64,000 nt of DNA, taken from assembly GCA_029554345.1 (NCBI GenBank), contig JAKPJF010000053.1, positions 62,001 through 126,000 on the forward strand, given 5' to 3'. Under the pieces are notes generated by a model that saw nothing but the letters and a program-made list of their open reading frames with translations, did not search any database and was not told the origin of the DNA. Origin of the DNA: Spirochaetota bacterium. Lineage in GTDB: Bacteria > Spirochaetota > UBA4802 > JAFGJZ01. Below, in pieces: positions 52,930 to 62,776 of the stretch. The translations under genes and the position numbers were made by a program. Within the stretch, counting starts at the first letter, position 1. Each line of letters opens with the position of its first letter.

Positions 52930-54763
52930 TAAAATATCCCATAGAAATCATCTTAGAAAAAATAGCTTCACCAACCGGAACTGCAGCAATCGCCCCCGCA
53001 ACACCATATTCAACCATAACTACAACAACAACCGAATCATCCGGAGTTCCCCCGAATGGTGCAAAACCGACAAACCAAGCATGCTGAGTATTATCCGATT
53101 TTACAACTGATCTGGTCTGAACAGTACCTGTTTTCGCTGCAATCGGCACCTTGAGATAATTCAGTCTTGCAGAAGTTCCGTTGGTTACACCGAATCGCAT
53201 CCCTGAAGTAACTGTTTCAATTGTACGCGCTGAAAGCGGAATCTCAAACAATTTTTCGCGTTCGATTCTCTTAATGACTGTCGCGTTATCCTGCGAACGA
53301 ACTTCGCGAACAAGATGAGGCTTATATACAATACCTCTATTGACTATTGCAGAAACAAGGTCACAAAGAGCAACTGGAGTTATTGATGTGAAACCCTGAC
53401 CGATAGCCAGATTTATCGTATCACCGTCAAACCAACCCTGTCCGAAAGTTTTCATTTTCCATTGTTTAGAAGGAACAAAACCGGAAATTTCGCCCGGCAA
53501 ATCAATGCCGGTAACCTTATCCATACATAAATACTTTGCATAATTTATGATTGAAGTCGGTCCGATTTTATATCCAAGATTATAAAAATATACGTTACAA
53601 GACATACCAATCGCACCGATCATATCGAGATTTCCGTGTGATTGTCCCTTATAACACTGGTATGATCTGTCTTGTAATCCCTTTAAAATATAGTGACCCG
53701 AACAGAAGTATCTCCAATCCGGCTGCCATTTTTCATCTTCCAGTGCTGCAATACTTGTAATAAGTTTAAACGTTGATGCCGGCGGATACTTTGATTGGAT
53801 TGCTCTATTTAGGAACGGTTTCTGTTCATCGTTTTGCAGAGAAGCAAGAATATCAGAGGCGTTTTTCGAAGTAATCAGATTCGGATCAAAATCCGGTTTA
53901 GACAAAAGTACAAGAATCTCTCCGGTCGAAGGTTTCACTGCTATAACAGAACCCATCTTATCCTGCATCGCAGTGTACGCTACATTTTGAAGCTCATAAT
54001 CAAGTGAAAGAACCAGATTATTACCTGATACCGGCTCATCACCGAGCTCTTCTCCTTCAGTTCGGTTATGAACGTCTACAATTCTTTTTACACTGCCGTC
54101 TGTTCCGCGCAGAAAATTATCATATTGTTTTTCAATTCCGTTTTTACCGATTTTCTGATAATACTTATAACCTTGATCTTTAAGCTTATCATACTCTCCG
54201 GGATCAATGCTTCCGATATAACCCATCACATGTGAAAAAACGGGACCATAATTATATACACGTACCGGTGCATCTTCCCACATTATATGCTCATAAAGCT
54301 CTTCATGAGATGCAATTGAAACTACTACATCAAAAGAAACGTCTTCTTTAATTACAATTCTTTGCCATGGATTAGCTTTATCCATTTCTCTTAACAATTC
54401 GAATGAATCAACACCGAGTAGCACAGCTACTCGCTGAACGATTTCAGCCATCTGCTTTTTGTTTTCAAATTTAGCCGGTACGGTTGTTATATTGAATGAA
54501 GGTCTGTTGGACGCTATTACCTTGTTTGATGAAGATTTAATATCATAATGTCTGTCATAAACCTCACCGCGGCTAGCCGGAACAGGAACATTATCTTCAA
54601 TATTACTTCTCGCTCTTGTAGAATAATAACTACCTTGGATAAACTGAAGATTTATCAGCTGAAAAATAAATATAATGAAAATTCCGCCGGTAACAGACAT
54701 AAACAAAAAAACTTTCCCTCGGAAAGCTTCAAGCATTCTGCCGCGCAAAGAGGTAACAGACAT
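52913..54763 (-). CDS. mrdA: Penicillin-binding protein 2
   Basis: PBP2 is the transpeptidase of the elongation complex. The 616-residue protein has one N-terminal TM (about 20-42), a pedestal/dimerisation domain, and a transpeptidase domain with the active-site tetrad PPASTFK (Ser330, Lys333), SCN (388-390) and KTGT. The YNYGPVFSHVMGYIGSI segment is typical of PBP2. AGAGGTACTAG precedes the ATG. It stands directly after mreD with no gap and overlaps rodA by 17 bases. Confidence 0.96.
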   Translation of the reverse strand: MSVTSLRGRMLEAFRGKVFLFMSVTGGIFIIFIFQLINLQFIQGSYYSTRARSNIEDNVPVPASRGEVYDRHYDIKSSSNKVIASNRPSFNITTVPAKFENKKQMAEIVQRVAVLLGVDSFELLREMDKANPWQRIVIKEDVSFDVVVSIASHEELYEHIMWEDAPVRVYNYGPVFSHVMGYIGSIDPGEYDKLKDQGYKYYQKIGKNGIEKQYDNFLRGTDGSVKRIVDVHNRTEGEELGDEPVSGNNLVLSLDYELQNVAYTAMQDKMGSVIAVKPSTGEILVLLSKPDFDPNLITSKNASDILASLQNDEQKPFLNRAIQSKYPPASTFKLITSIAALEDEKWQPDWRYFCSGHYILKGLQDRSYQCYKGQSHGNLDMIGAIGMSCNVYFYNLGYKIGPTSIINYAKYLCMDKVTGIDLPGEISGFVPSKQWKMKTFGQGWFDGDTINLAIGQGFTSITPVALCDLVSAIVNRGIVYKPHLVREVRSQDNATVIKRIEREKLFEIPLSARTIETVTSGMRFGVTNGTSARLNYLKVPIAAKTGTVQTRSVVKSDNTQHAWFVGFAPFGGTPDDSVVVVVMVEYGVAGAIAAVPVGEAIFSKMISMGYFNDTQK

Positions 54764-55264
54764 CTAGTACCTCTCTTTTGAAAGTTCAAATTCAAAAATT
54801 TTATCATAAATAAAGAAAAGAGGCATAGCGATTACTGCATTATAGACAGATTCAGGAAGAACAATATGCAAAAGAGATGCGACAGAGGCATCATTGAAAA
54901 TCAGCGCAAATATCAGAGTTAAACCGCCCTTTAAAAGCGATGCAACAAAAATGATCAATATAATAGTAAATGAACTTCCCTGAAAAACAGACCTTCCGAC
55001 AAAACCGGCAAAAAAGGCGATAAGCACCTTTGGTAAAGTCATTAATCCCAGCGGGCTATTGGAATTAGCATCCTGGAAAATACCTGTAATGAAAGCACAT
55101 GTTTGACCGTAAAACGAACCGAAAGAATATGAAAAATAGATAATCGCTATAAAAGAAAGGTCTGGCTTAACACCTGCAAAACGTATTGCATCGAAGGAAG
55201 GATGAGATTGAAGAATCAACGAAACCGCCAGAATAACCGCGGATAAGATGTATACAAGAATCAT
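54764..55264 (-). CDS. mreD: Rod shape-determining protein MreD
   Basis: This 166-residue inner-membrane protein has about five TM segments (about 5-22, 35-60, 70-98, 105-122 and 135-155). It has the family pattern around PDLSFIAIIYFSYSFGSFYG followed by GIFQDANSNSPLGLMTLPK. The MreD family is weakly conserved, but its place between mreC (4-base overlap) and mrdA is diagnostic. MreD links MreC to the rest of the elongasome. Confidence 0.92.
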   Translation of the reverse strand: MILVYILSAVILAVSLILQSHPSFDAIRFAGVKPDLSFIAIIYFSYSFGSFYGQTCAFITGIFQDANSNSPLGLMTLPKVLIAFFAGFVGRSVFQGSSFTIILIIFVASLLKGGLTLIFALIFNDASVASLLHIVLPESVYNAVIAMPLFFIYDKIFEFELSKERY

Positions 55265-56133
55265 TTTTTCTGCTCTTCCTTTTGAGTTAACTCTACAAGT
55301 TCCTGACCCGGAACGTATTTTATAACATAAACTTCTTCAACTTTATTGTAATCTATAATCGGAGTCACAATGGCTCTTTGAAACGCACTTGATTTGGTGA
55401 CAACAGTCTGCGAAACCCTGCCGACAAGCAGACCCTGCGGAAAAACACCGCCCTGTCCGGAAGTCACAACATATACATTTGACGGAATCTGAACTGATTT
55501 TGACAGATAATCAATTTGCGCAAGTCCTGGACGCGAAGAACTTCCCTGCATCAAACCAGGTGATCTTGAATCCTGAAGCATAACACCTATTTTCAAATCA
55601 GAGCTGATAACGGGAAGAATCCTCGACACGGAGCCTCTGACTTCAATTACTTTACCGACAACAGCTTTCTCATCTGCGTTAAAGGCAACGACAGGCATGT
55701 TGATTTTTATTCCGTCATTTGATCCGCGGTTTATTATAATGGTGCGGAACCAGTTATCAGGATCCTTTGATATTACCATCGCAGGAACATTGTCATAACC
55801 GACCTTATCACCGAAGTTTAGTAAACGGCGGAGCTTCTCGTTTTCTGATTTAATTTCAGTGAGATCTTCTGCTGTTCTCTCATAACTCTGGAGCTTCTCT
55901 CTGGTAAGACGAAGTTCCTCATTGAGAGTATTCAAATCGGTGAAACCAGCCCATATCTTACGTACATTATTCTGAGAATACCAATACAGCTTCTGAAACG
56001 GAGTCATGAAAGCACTTGCAACACCTTCTATCGACAGAGTAAAAGACGTCGACTGAAGAGACATTGATATAATACAGAATAGAATATAAAAGACCAGTGA
56101 TGCACCGGTCTTATTTCTTATAAAAAAATCCAC
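55261..56133 (-). CDS. mreC: Rod shape-determining protein MreC
   Basis: The start is the GTG at 56133, seven bases after AAGG, rather than the TTG at 56139. The product is 290 residues with one TM (about 11-30), a coiled coil (about 50-85, TREKLQSYERTAEDLTEIKS) and the beta-rich periplasmic domain with VISKDPDNWFRTIIINRGSNDGI-type residues and QGGVFPQGLLVG. MreC activates PBP2. Its neighbours, mreB 9 bases upstream and mreD overlapping, confirm the call. Confidence 0.96.
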   Translation of the reverse strand: MDFFIRNKTGASLVFYILFCIISMSLQSTSFTLSIEGVASAFMTPFQKLYWYSQNNVRKIWAGFTDLNTLNEELRLTREKLQSYERTAEDLTEIKSENEKLRRLLNFGDKVGYDNVPAMVISKDPDNWFRTIIINRGSNDGIKINMPVVAFNADEKAVVGKVIEVRGSVSRILPVISSDLKIGVMLQDSRSPGLMQGSSSRPGLAQIDYLSKSVQIPSNVYVVTSGQGGVFPQGLLVGRVSQTVVTKSSAFQRAIVTPIIDYNKVEEVYVIKYVPGQELVELTQKEEQKK

Positions 56134-56142
56134 TGGCAAACC

Positions 56143-57168
56143 TTATTTCAAATTCGATTTATAAAGGTTCTTAACCTCGTCAAGAAACTTCCCTGCACCA
56201 AGAACAACACAAGTCAAAGGATTCTCAGCTCTGATAACAGGAACCCCTGTTTCTTTGCTTATATATTTATCCAAACCTTTTAACAATGATCCGCCGCCGC
56301 TCATTACAATACCGCGTTCAACGATATCAGCAGCAAGTTCAGGAGGAGTTCTCTCAAGAGCATGTTTGATTCCGTCAAGAATCTGTTCAGTCGGCTCTTT
56401 GAGAGCTTTTCTGACTTCTGAAGAATCCATTTCAAGAGTTCTAGGAAGACCCGATATTGCATCACGGCCTTTGAGCTCCATAGTATCAACTTTCTTCTCA
56501 GGAAATACATTGCCGAGACGGAATTTTACTTCTTCCGCCATTCTTTCTCCGATAACAAGGTTATACTGATTTCTCATATATTTTACGATTGCTTCGTCGA
56601 ACTCATCTCCCGCGATACGCAAAGAGTCGGAAATAACCATTCCACCGAGAGAGATAACGGCGATTTCAGTAGTACCGCCGCCGATATCAACGATCATATG
56701 ACCAGCCGGCTCATGAATCGGAATATTTGCCCCTATTGCCGAAGCAAGAGCTTCTTCAATAAGATAAATCTCACGCGCTCCTGCCTGTTCAGCAGATTCA
56801 CGCACGGCACGTTTTTCAACTTCGGTTATTCCGGAAGGAACACCTATAACAACTCTTGGTCTAACAAGAGCTTTATGCTTATGAACCTTATTTATGAAAT
56901 AGCGGATCATTTTTTCAACGGTTTCGAAATCAGCAATAACACCGTCTTCCATAGGTCTTATCGCAACTATATCGCCGGGAGTTCTTCCGAGCATTCGCTT
57001 AGCTTCGTGACCAACGGCTCTCACTTTTCCGGTACTCGTCTGAACGGCTACAACCGACGGTTCGGAAAGCACAATCCCCTGACCTTTTACATGAACAAGC
57101 GTATTAGCGGTACCAAGATCGATACCCATATCATTTGAGAAAAGACCGTAAAGTGAATTGAACAACAT
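56143..57168 (-). CDS. mreB: Rod shape-determining actin homologue MreB
   Basis: MreB forms short filaments on the inner membrane that orient cell-wall synthesis. The ATG at 57168 (GGGAGCTAAA upstream) gives 341 residues; a TTG at 57180 is rejected. Phosphate-1 loop [14 protein letters not shown], phosphate-2 [20 protein letters not shown], and the adenosine loop [14 protein letters not shown] are all visible. It heads the mreB-mreC-mreD-mrdA-rodA operon, with a candidate promoter about 80 bases upstream. Confidence 0.98.
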   Translation of the reverse strand: MLFNSLYGLFSNDMGIDLGTANTLVHVKGQGIVLSEPSVVAVQTSTGKVRAVGHEAKRMLGRTPGDIVAIRPMEDGVIADFETVEKMIRYFINKVHKHKALVRPRVVIGVPSGITEVEKRAVRESAEQAGAREIYLIEEALASAIGANIPIHEPAGHMIVDIGGGTTEIAVISLGGMVISDSLRIAGDEFDEAIVKYMRNQYNLVIGERMAEEVKFRLGNVFPEKKVDTMELKGRDAISGLPRTLEMDSSEVRKALKEPTEQILDGIKHALERTPPELAADIVERGIVMSGGGSLLKGLDKYISKETGVPVIRAENPLTCVVLGAGKFLDEVKNLYKSNLK

Positions 57169-57243
57169 TTTAGCTCCCAAAGAATTCTATGATTTGCGTG
57201 AGAATCAATGCCGAATTTAAACAGAAACTCTCTTTTTGCTTAC

Positions 57244-57272
57244 CTATTATTTTCGCTTTTCGCTTTTGTCAA
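57244..57272 (-). promoter_or_regulatory. Promoter candidate for the mre operon
   Basis: Reading leftward: TTGACA (57272-57267), a 17-base spacer, then TAATAG (57249-57244). The -35 box is perfect and the -10 box weak. It would give a leader of about 70 bases to mreB. An imperfect palindrome CAAGT...ACTTG overlaps the -35 box. Confidence 0.35.
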
Positions 57273-57306
57273 GTTATAATGACTTGTTACAAAAAAATTT
57301 CAGAAT

Positions 57307-58257
57307 TTATTTATTTTCTGTCACTGCGTAAAGTTTTGCTTTTACCGGATCCTTCAATTCAATGAACAACTTCTCCATAACCGCCTTCAAATCGGCATCT
57401 TCAGACTGAGGAAGAACAAACGGTTCAAGAATATCGGCGGCTTCACGGTAAAGTGACTGTGAAAAATAAAGCAAACCTAAATTAACCGATGCCGTCTTCT
57501 TTAACTCCGAATCGGAAGTTTCCGAAATAACCTCTTTGTAAGCTGAAATAGCATCCGTGAACTGTTTTCCTTCCGCAAAAGATTTTGCAATTACCAGTTT
57601 AGAAAATGGATCTTTCATATTCATTTTAACGAGATAATCCATTCCACGCTGAACTGCACCATTTACCACAAGAGTCTGAGCATAAAAATATATATCATCC
57701 GTATATCTGATCATCAAAGGTTCATTTATCGAATCAACGAGAAGAAAAATCTGGTTTGCCGGATAATAATCCGAATAGTATGAGGCTTTTGCGAGCATTA
57801 TCCTCGATTCATCATCAAGAGCTTTCTTTCCGCCCAACGCTTCAGCTTTTCTGAAATATTTAATGGCTGCAATAAATCCCGAAGCCGCTTCAGGAGAAAG
57901 CGTGTCCTTTTTTGAATTTACGAACATTGCCCCGAATTTTCTCGGAAGCAGGGACTCTGAAACGATAAAAGACAATTTTGCGGAAACAATGAATGCTTCC
58001 GGATTCATCGGGTCATCCTCGCGGAATTTAGCGGCTTTCTGAAGAGCCGACTGTATTCCGCCGTTTTTTTCATAAGCAGAAGTGTCCCTCTCGCTGACAG
58101 ATACTATTTCAGTAAGTTTATTAAAGCCCGATTTCCAGAACATCAATTGAGTTCTGTATTTGTATGCGGAAAATACAGCCGCGGATACAAAAAAAAGAAC
58201 CAACAGCACTTTAAACGTCCTGTTGGATTTATTCTTGGTTCTATACTTATAATACAT
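57307..58257 (-). CDS. Membrane-anchored TPR protein
   Basis: This 316-residue protein has a basic N-terminus, one TM segment (about 15-33, FKVLLVLFFVSAAVFSAY), then helical repeats through the rest: AIKYFRKAEALGGKKALDDE, KLVIAKSFAEGKQFTDAISA, ASVNLGLLYFSQSLYREAAD. These fit TPR packing. It precedes the mre operon on the same strand and follows a PH-like membrane protein after 7 bases. A scaffold role at the envelope is inferred. Confidence 0.8.
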   Translation of the reverse strand: MYYKYRTKNKSNRTFKVLLVLFFVSAAVFSAYKYRTQLMFWKSGFNKLTEIVSVSERDTSAYEKNGGIQSALQKAAKFREDDPMNPEAFIVSAKLSFIVSESLLPRKFGAMFVNSKKDTLSPEAASGFIAAIKYFRKAEALGGKKALDDESRIMLAKASYYSDYYPANQIFLLVDSINEPLMIRYTDDIYFYAQTLVVNGAVQRGMDYLVKMNMKDPFSKLVIAKSFAEGKQFTDAISAYKEVISETSDSELKKTASVNLGLLYFSQSLYREAADILEPFVLPQSEDADLKAVMEKLFIELKDPVKAKLYAVTENK

Positions 58258-58264
58258 GACAACC

Positions 58265-58798
58265 TTACTTTTTTAATAAATATTCAATCTTTGCCGCGAA
58301 TCCTGAATCATCACAGACAAACAGAAGCGGATATGTTAATGAGTCAATATAAATCAGAGCCGATTTCTCAAGAGAAATAATATTTTTAATTTTATGAAGA
58401 TCATATCTGAAAAGTTTTTTAGAATCACGCAGAGTAAGTGATGCAGAAGACAAGACAAGATCCCCTGATGCAAGTCTGCGAAGCGACTTATACTTTCCAA
58501 TTTCAGAATATTCAATTGCTTTTTCGGTTCCCGGAGAAATAACACTGTCACGGTCTTCATAAATGGAAACATTTGAAATGACATTATCTTCCGGAGTTGC
58601 CGACAATGATGCCGCCGGAGATGATTCAGCATTTATTTCTTTTGTGGATGTTTCGGCATCACCGGGCGTATCATCAAATAATAATTCTTCATTATCCCGG
58701 TATACAGACAAAGTCTTTTTTTCAAGCGATGAAAAGGATATAACTACAAGTAATATTCCAAGTAGAGCAAGAAGCACCGAAAGAAATAGTATCAGCAT
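58265..58798 (-). CDS. Membrane-anchored protein with a PH-like C-terminal domain
   Basis: The protein is 177 residues, with one N-terminal TM (about 2-24), an acidic Ser/Thr/Glu linker (about 30-105), and a C-terminal domain of about 65 residues (SLRRLASGDLVLSSASLTLR, then KIKNIISLEKSALIYIDS). Its run of strands and final helix resembles bacterial PH/GRAM-like folds. GGGGGATGT precedes the ATG. It is paired with the TPR protein 7 bases downstream. The fold call is tentative. Confidence 0.6.
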   Translation of the reverse strand: MLILFLSVLLALLGILLVVISFSSLEKKTLSVYRDNEELLFDDTPGDAETSTKEINAESSPAASLSATPEDNVISNVSIYEDRDSVISPGTEKAIEYSEIGKYKSLRRLASGDLVLSSASLTLRDSKKLFRYDLHKIKNIISLEKSALIYIDSLTYPLLFVCDDSGFAAKIEYLLKK

Positions 58799-58850
58799 AC
58801 ATCCCCCTTGACTCTGTTATGTCTCCAATGAATAAAGCGTCAAGAAGAAA

Positions 58851-59792
58851 TTACTTTCGTATTTTCCAAAGTGCTGTTTTGAGATAAGGATTTTCGAAAT
58901 ACGGAAAATCAACAGACTCATTTGCCGAAAAAACCAGTTCAAAATTATCAGGATGCATTGAAAGAAAAGTTTTCATATCGGTCTTATGAGTATTAACTGC
59001 GCTGAAAACATAATCAGATATTTGAGACAAGTCGCGGAGATAAGAACTTAAATCCCTTTCTGCAGAAAAAGAACCTTTCTGACTTCTGGCAAAAGTCGGA
59101 GGATCAATAATAGACAGAGAAAAACTGATTCCTTTTTTTTTATAGTATTTAATCAGATCTGAGCTCTTACCTTTAACAAAATCTCTTGAATCGACATTTA
59201 AACCGTTCAATTCATAGTTTCTCATTCCGCGCGAAAGAACTGGCTTTGATATATCGACGTTAACTGCACGATGCACGGAATTTTTTAGCGCATGAAGAGA
59301 AAAAACGCATGTGTAACTGAAAAGATTAAGCATTGACTCGAAATTTGAATAATATTTCAGAAGCTCACTCCTTGCAGAGCGCATATCAAAAAAAAGACCT
59401 GTGTTTTGAGAATTGATAATATCGACTGAAACATCAAGACCCATGTGCCTTACAATAATTTCTTCTGCCGGGATATCTCCATCGAGAATTATACTCTTTC
59501 GTTTTGCTTCTATATCGTCGCCCTGCGAAAGACGTCCCCTGTTTTTAAGAAGAATTCCTCTGACCGGAAGTGAAAATTCTGAACATACATCAGGAATAAA
59601 TTTAAGCAGTTCAGCAGGAAGACCCGAGCTTCCCTCAAAATCCTGAATAAGTATAAATCCGGCATAATAATCCGCGGTACACGGATATAATCCGTCACCG
59701 TCTCCATTAATAAGACGGAAAACCGTTTCTTCTGATGAAAAAAAACCAAGGCGTCTTTCAAACGCCTTTTTTACAAGTTCCTGTGTTTTCAT
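58851..59792 (-). CDS. SAM-dependent methyltransferase, RlmI/RlmK-like
   Basis: This 313-residue protein has the layout of 23S rRNA cytosine-5 methyltransferases (RlmI) without the PUA head. An N-terminal strand region FRLINGDGDGLYPCTADYYA is typical of the group. The SAM-binding motifs are NTGLFFDMRSAR, MLNLFSYTCVFSLHA and VNVDISKPVLSRG, and the catalytic motif IV reads IIDPPTFARSQKGSF. The target nucleotide is not certain. A GGGGG/CCCCC hairpin (59803-59816) lies just before the start, and no clear ribosome site is seen. Confidence 0.88.
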   Translation of the reverse strand: MKTQELVKKAFERRLGFFSSEETVFRLINGDGDGLYPCTADYYAGFILIQDFEGSSGLPAELLKFIPDVCSEFSLPVRGILLKNRGRLSQGDDIEAKRKSIILDGDIPAEEIIVRHMGLDVSVDIINSQNTGLFFDMRSARSELLKYYSNFESMLNLFSYTCVFSLHALKNSVHRAVNVDISKPVLSRGMRNYELNGLNVDSRDFVKGKSSDLIKYYKKKGISFSLSIIDPPTFARSQKGSFSAERDLSSYLRDLSQISDYVFSAVNTHKTDMKTFLSMHPDNFELVFSANESVDFPYFENPYLKTALWKIRK

Positions 59793-59820
59793 TATTATTG
59801 AAGGGGGAAATCCCCCGTAA

Positions 59821-60174
59821 TCATTCTTTGTAGCTTATTGCAAATTTATTGCCGTCTGGATCGGAGAAAACTATTTTAGGCCCGTCTTCCTTGTCTTCAA
59901 TTTCCTGAAAATCAATCTTCTTGTCTTCAAGCTCATCAGCAACATCATCAAAGTCCTGCATGTCTATGTTGAAAGAAACATAAGTGTCCGGGTTTGGATT
60001 AACATCCGCGCTTTCTTTCAAGCGAAGCTTGATATCGCCTATCATAAGATAAGCTTCAGTCTTGTCCTTTTTTTCTACTGTATCGAAATAGAAAACATCT
60101 CTGAAAAATTCAAGAGACTTTTCAAGATTTGATACCGCCAGACTGATATGATTTATTTCTTCAACTATTATCAT
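59821..60174 (-). CDS. VOC (glyoxalase-fold) protein
   Basis: From the ATG at 60174 (GAGAGGAAATT upstream; an ATG at 60201 is rejected), 117 residues. It has two beta-alpha-beta-beta-beta units: INHISLAVSNLEKSLEFFRD with the usual first metal His, and KIVFSDPDGNKFAISYKE with the family DPDGN signature. Members bind metals and small molecules or act as lyases, dioxygenases or resistance proteins. The exact role cannot be read here. It lies 80 bases past glmS on the same strand. Confidence 0.9.
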   Translation of the reverse strand: MIIVEEINHISLAVSNLEKSLEFFRDVFYFDTVEKKDKTEAYLMIGDIKLRLKESADVNPNPDTYVSFNIDMQDFDDVADELEDKKIDFQEIEDKEDGPKIVFSDPDGNKFAISYKE

Positions 60175-60255
60175 AATTTCCTCTCCAAAATGACTCCGCA
60201 TATTGTCTCAAAAACGCGCCCTTAATGTCAATAAATAAAAACAGGCTCCATGAAT

Positions 60256-62094
60256 TTATTCAACCGTTACGCTTTTAGCAAGATTTCTCGGCTGATCTAC
60301 ATCGCATCCGCGCGCAACCGCAATATAATATGCCAGAAGCTGAAGCGGAACTGCCGAAAGAACCGGTGAAACTGCCCGTGAAACTTCCGGCAAATAGATA
60401 ACATGGTCAGCATGCCTTTTTATATCCTCATCGCCTTCAGTCGCAATGGCAACAATACGTCCGCCTCTTGCCTTTACTTCCTGCATGTTTGATATAACTT
60501 TATGATAAACTTCATCTTTGAGCGCAATAAATACTACAGGCATTTCATTATCAATCAGGGCAATCGGACCGTGTTTCATTTCTGCGGCAGGATATCCCTC
60601 TGCATGAATATATGAAATCTCTTTCAGCTTAAGCGCACCTTCAAGGGCAACCGGGAACTGGATACCACGTCCGAGATAAAGAAAATTTTTAGCGTCTTTA
60701 TACTGACAGGCTATATTTTTAATCTCTTCTTTTTTATCGAGAACTTTTTCAATCAAAGCAGGGAGATTTTCAATGTCGCGGATAATACACTGACCTTCTT
60801 CACGGGTCATATTTCCTCTTCGAGATAAAAGAAGAGTGAGAAGAATCAGAACCGAAACCTGAGAAGTAAATGCTTTAGTCGAAGCAACTCCTATCTCGTG
60901 ACCCGCATGAATATAAACTCCTCCGTCACTTTCCCTCGCGATAGTACTTCCGACAACATTTGTTATTCCAAGAACCCTGATGCCTTTTGATTTGGTCTCA
61001 CGCAATGCGGCAAGAGTATCTGCGGTTTCTCCGGACTGACTTATTACAATAACAAGATCATCCTTAAAAAGAATAGGTCTTCTATATCTGAATTCAGAGG
61101 CATATTCGACTTCAACCGGTATGCGGGCAAATTCTTCAATGAGATATTCTCCGATTAATCCCGCATGCCACGATGTTCCGCATGCTATAAAAATAATTCT
61201 TCCGATCTTCGAAATATCCTCCGGAGAAAGATTCAATCCGTCAAGCCTTGAATTTCCGGCATCCATAATAATACGGCCGCGAACGGCGTTTTTAACTGTT
61301 TCTACCTGCTCGTGAATTTCCTTGAGCATAAAATGCTCATAACCGTTCTTTTCAATTCCGACAAGGTCCCATTCTATTTTTTCTACATTCTTGACAATCG
61401 CGTTACGTTCTATATCAAATGTCTCAAAAGTTCCGTTTTTTATATCAACAATTTCGCCGTCTTCAAGATAAACAACTTTACGGGTATGCTCTATGACAGC
61501 AGAACAGTCAGATGCAAGCATAATTTCACCGTCACCGATACCTATTACGAGCGGTGAACCTTTTCTTGCTGCCAGAATTCTTCCGGGATTATCTTCGGAT
61601 ACAAGCGCAATACCGTAAGTTCCTTCCACCTGTTTCAGTGCAAGTATAAACGACTCCAAAAGATCATTTCCCTTTTTCATGTAATGATCAACCAGATGAA
61701 CAACGACTTCCGTATCAGTTTGTGTTTTGAAAACATGACCGAATTCAGTCAGTTTCTTTCTGAGAATTTCATAATTTTCAATAATACCATTGTGCACTAA
61801 TGCAAGCTTCCCGTCACATGATGTGTGCGGATGGGAATTTACATCGGAAGGAACACCATGAGTCGCCCATCTCGTATGGGCTATTCCCGCAGATCCCTTC
61901 ATTTGATTGATATCCACATAACTTTCTAGTTCGGATATTTTACCCTTTTTTTTACTCACCTTTAATGATCCGTCAACAACGGCAATACCGCTTGAATCAT
62001 ATCCCCTGTATTCGAGACGTTTAAGTCCGTTTATAAGAATCTTACCTATATCCGTATTTTCTTTATTTCCGACATAACCGACAATACCGCACAT
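60256..62094 (-). CDS. glmS: Glutamine-fructose-6-phosphate aminotransferase
   Basis: GlmS makes glucosamine-6-phosphate from fructose-6-phosphate and glutamine, the first step to peptidoglycan amino sugars. The protein is 612 residues, normal length. Catalytic Cys2 is in MCGIVGYVGN, and the glutaminase site includes AHTRWATHG and ALVHNGIIENY. The isomerase half has two SIS domains (FIACGTSWHAGLIGEY; SQSGETADTLAALRE) and the conserved ending NLAKSVTVE. GGGGGATTT precedes the ATG. No glmS-ribozyme-like leader could be recognised. Confidence 0.98.
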   Translation of the reverse strand: MCGIVGYVGNKENTDIGKILINGLKRLEYRGYDSSGIAVVDGSLKVSKKKGKISELESYVDINQMKGSAGIAHTRWATHGVPSDVNSHPHTSCDGKLALVHNGIIENYEILRKKLTEFGHVFKTQTDTEVVVHLVDHYMKKGNDLLESFILALKQVEGTYGIALVSEDNPGRILAARKGSPLVIGIGDGEIMLASDCSAVIEHTRKVVYLEDGEIVDIKNGTFETFDIERNAIVKNVEKIEWDLVGIEKNGYEHFMLKEIHEQVETVKNAVRGRIIMDAGNSRLDGLNLSPEDISKIGRIIFIACGTSWHAGLIGEYLIEEFARIPVEVEYASEFRYRRPILFKDDLVIVISQSGETADTLAALRETKSKGIRVLGITNVVGSTIARESDGGVYIHAGHEIGVASTKAFTSQVSVLILLTLLLSRRGNMTREEGQCIIRDIENLPALIEKVLDKKEEIKNIACQYKDAKNFLYLGRGIQFPVALEGALKLKEISYIHAEGYPAAEMKHGPIALIDNEMPVVFIALKDEVYHKVISNMQEVKARGGRIVAIATEGDEDIKRHADHVIYLPEVSRAVSPVLSAVPLQLLAYYIAVARGCDVDQPRNLAKSVTVE

Positions 62095-62184
62095 AAATCC
62101 CCCTTCGGACTAATAAGCATATATTCTGCAAAAAAACCAGTTCAAAAGCAAGGCGCTTTCTAAAAACCGCAAATCGTTCACTTC

Positions 62185-62208
62185 TGTCAGATATGCATTT
62201 ATCTGACA
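62185..62208. repeat. 9-bp inverted repeat upstream of glmS
   Basis: TGTCAGATA (62185-62193) and TATCTGACA (62200-62208) are perfect complements with loop TGCATT. It lies about 90 bases upstream of the glmS start, without a T-run on the glmS strand. It may be an operator or a weak terminator of the upstream unit read rightward; the evidence does not decide. Confidence 0.4.
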
Positions 62209-62293
62209 AACAAAAAATGCACTAAATAAACAGATCATAATTCTGTATACTCATATTTTTAAAATGGGGAAGGTGCTGCAGGAAAAACCTAAT

Positions 62294-62776
62294 CTACTTA
62301 TGTTCAAATATAATAATTTCAGCAGAATCAAAAAAAAGAATGAGGTCGTCCTTACCCGGAGAATCGGCAAGATAAAACTTGCGGAGTCTGCCTTTAACGG
62401 CGGAAATTTTCCCTCCGAACCACATGACTCCGGTTTTATCAATTTTAAAATCTTTAAGCAAATCCGCATTTATCTCAGCATCAATTACAAGACCTGATTT
62501 GTAGCCGAATCTGACTTTTATTCTCTTATCAATTCCGGTTTTCTCCTTTATAACGGCAAAATCAGGAGTTGTTTCAATATCAAGCTTGTAAACCGAACTT
62601 AAAAAAGAAAGAAGTTCGCGCCTTCTGTAATTTCTGCTTCCGAAAAGGCCGTCTTTCCATTCAAAATATCTTTTTTCAATTTCAATATATCTTTCAACCG
62701 GCGGCATGGAATTCGGCTGAGAGAAAATCGGAAAAACCGCAAACAAAAATATTATAAATATTTTACTGATTCTCAT
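62294..62776 (-). CDS. Small secreted protein of unknown function
   Basis: This 160-residue protein has a signal peptide (about 1-19, FIIFLFAVFPIFSQ). The mature part has a basic helical stretch (WKDGLFGSRNYRRRELLSFL) and a strand-rich C-terminus with FDSAEIIIFEHK. Its ATG overlaps the stop of the upstream gene by 4 bases, so it is co-translated with the tail-anchored protein at the right edge. It has no family I recognise. Confidence 0.68.
   Translation of the reverse strand: MRISKIFIIFLFAVFPIFSQPNSMPPVERYIEIEKRYFEWKDGLFGSRNYRRRELLSFLSSVYKLDIETTPDFAVIKEKTGIDKRIKVRFGYKSGLVIDAEINADLLKDFKIDKTGVMWFGGKISAVKGRLRKFYLADSPGKDDLILFFDSAEIIIFEHK

Noticed and set aside
62095-62293. Possible glmS riboswitch-ribozyme in the glmS leader
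   Set aside because: I could not find the expected core sequence or pairing in the 199-base leader; only a short 9-bp inverted repeat is present.
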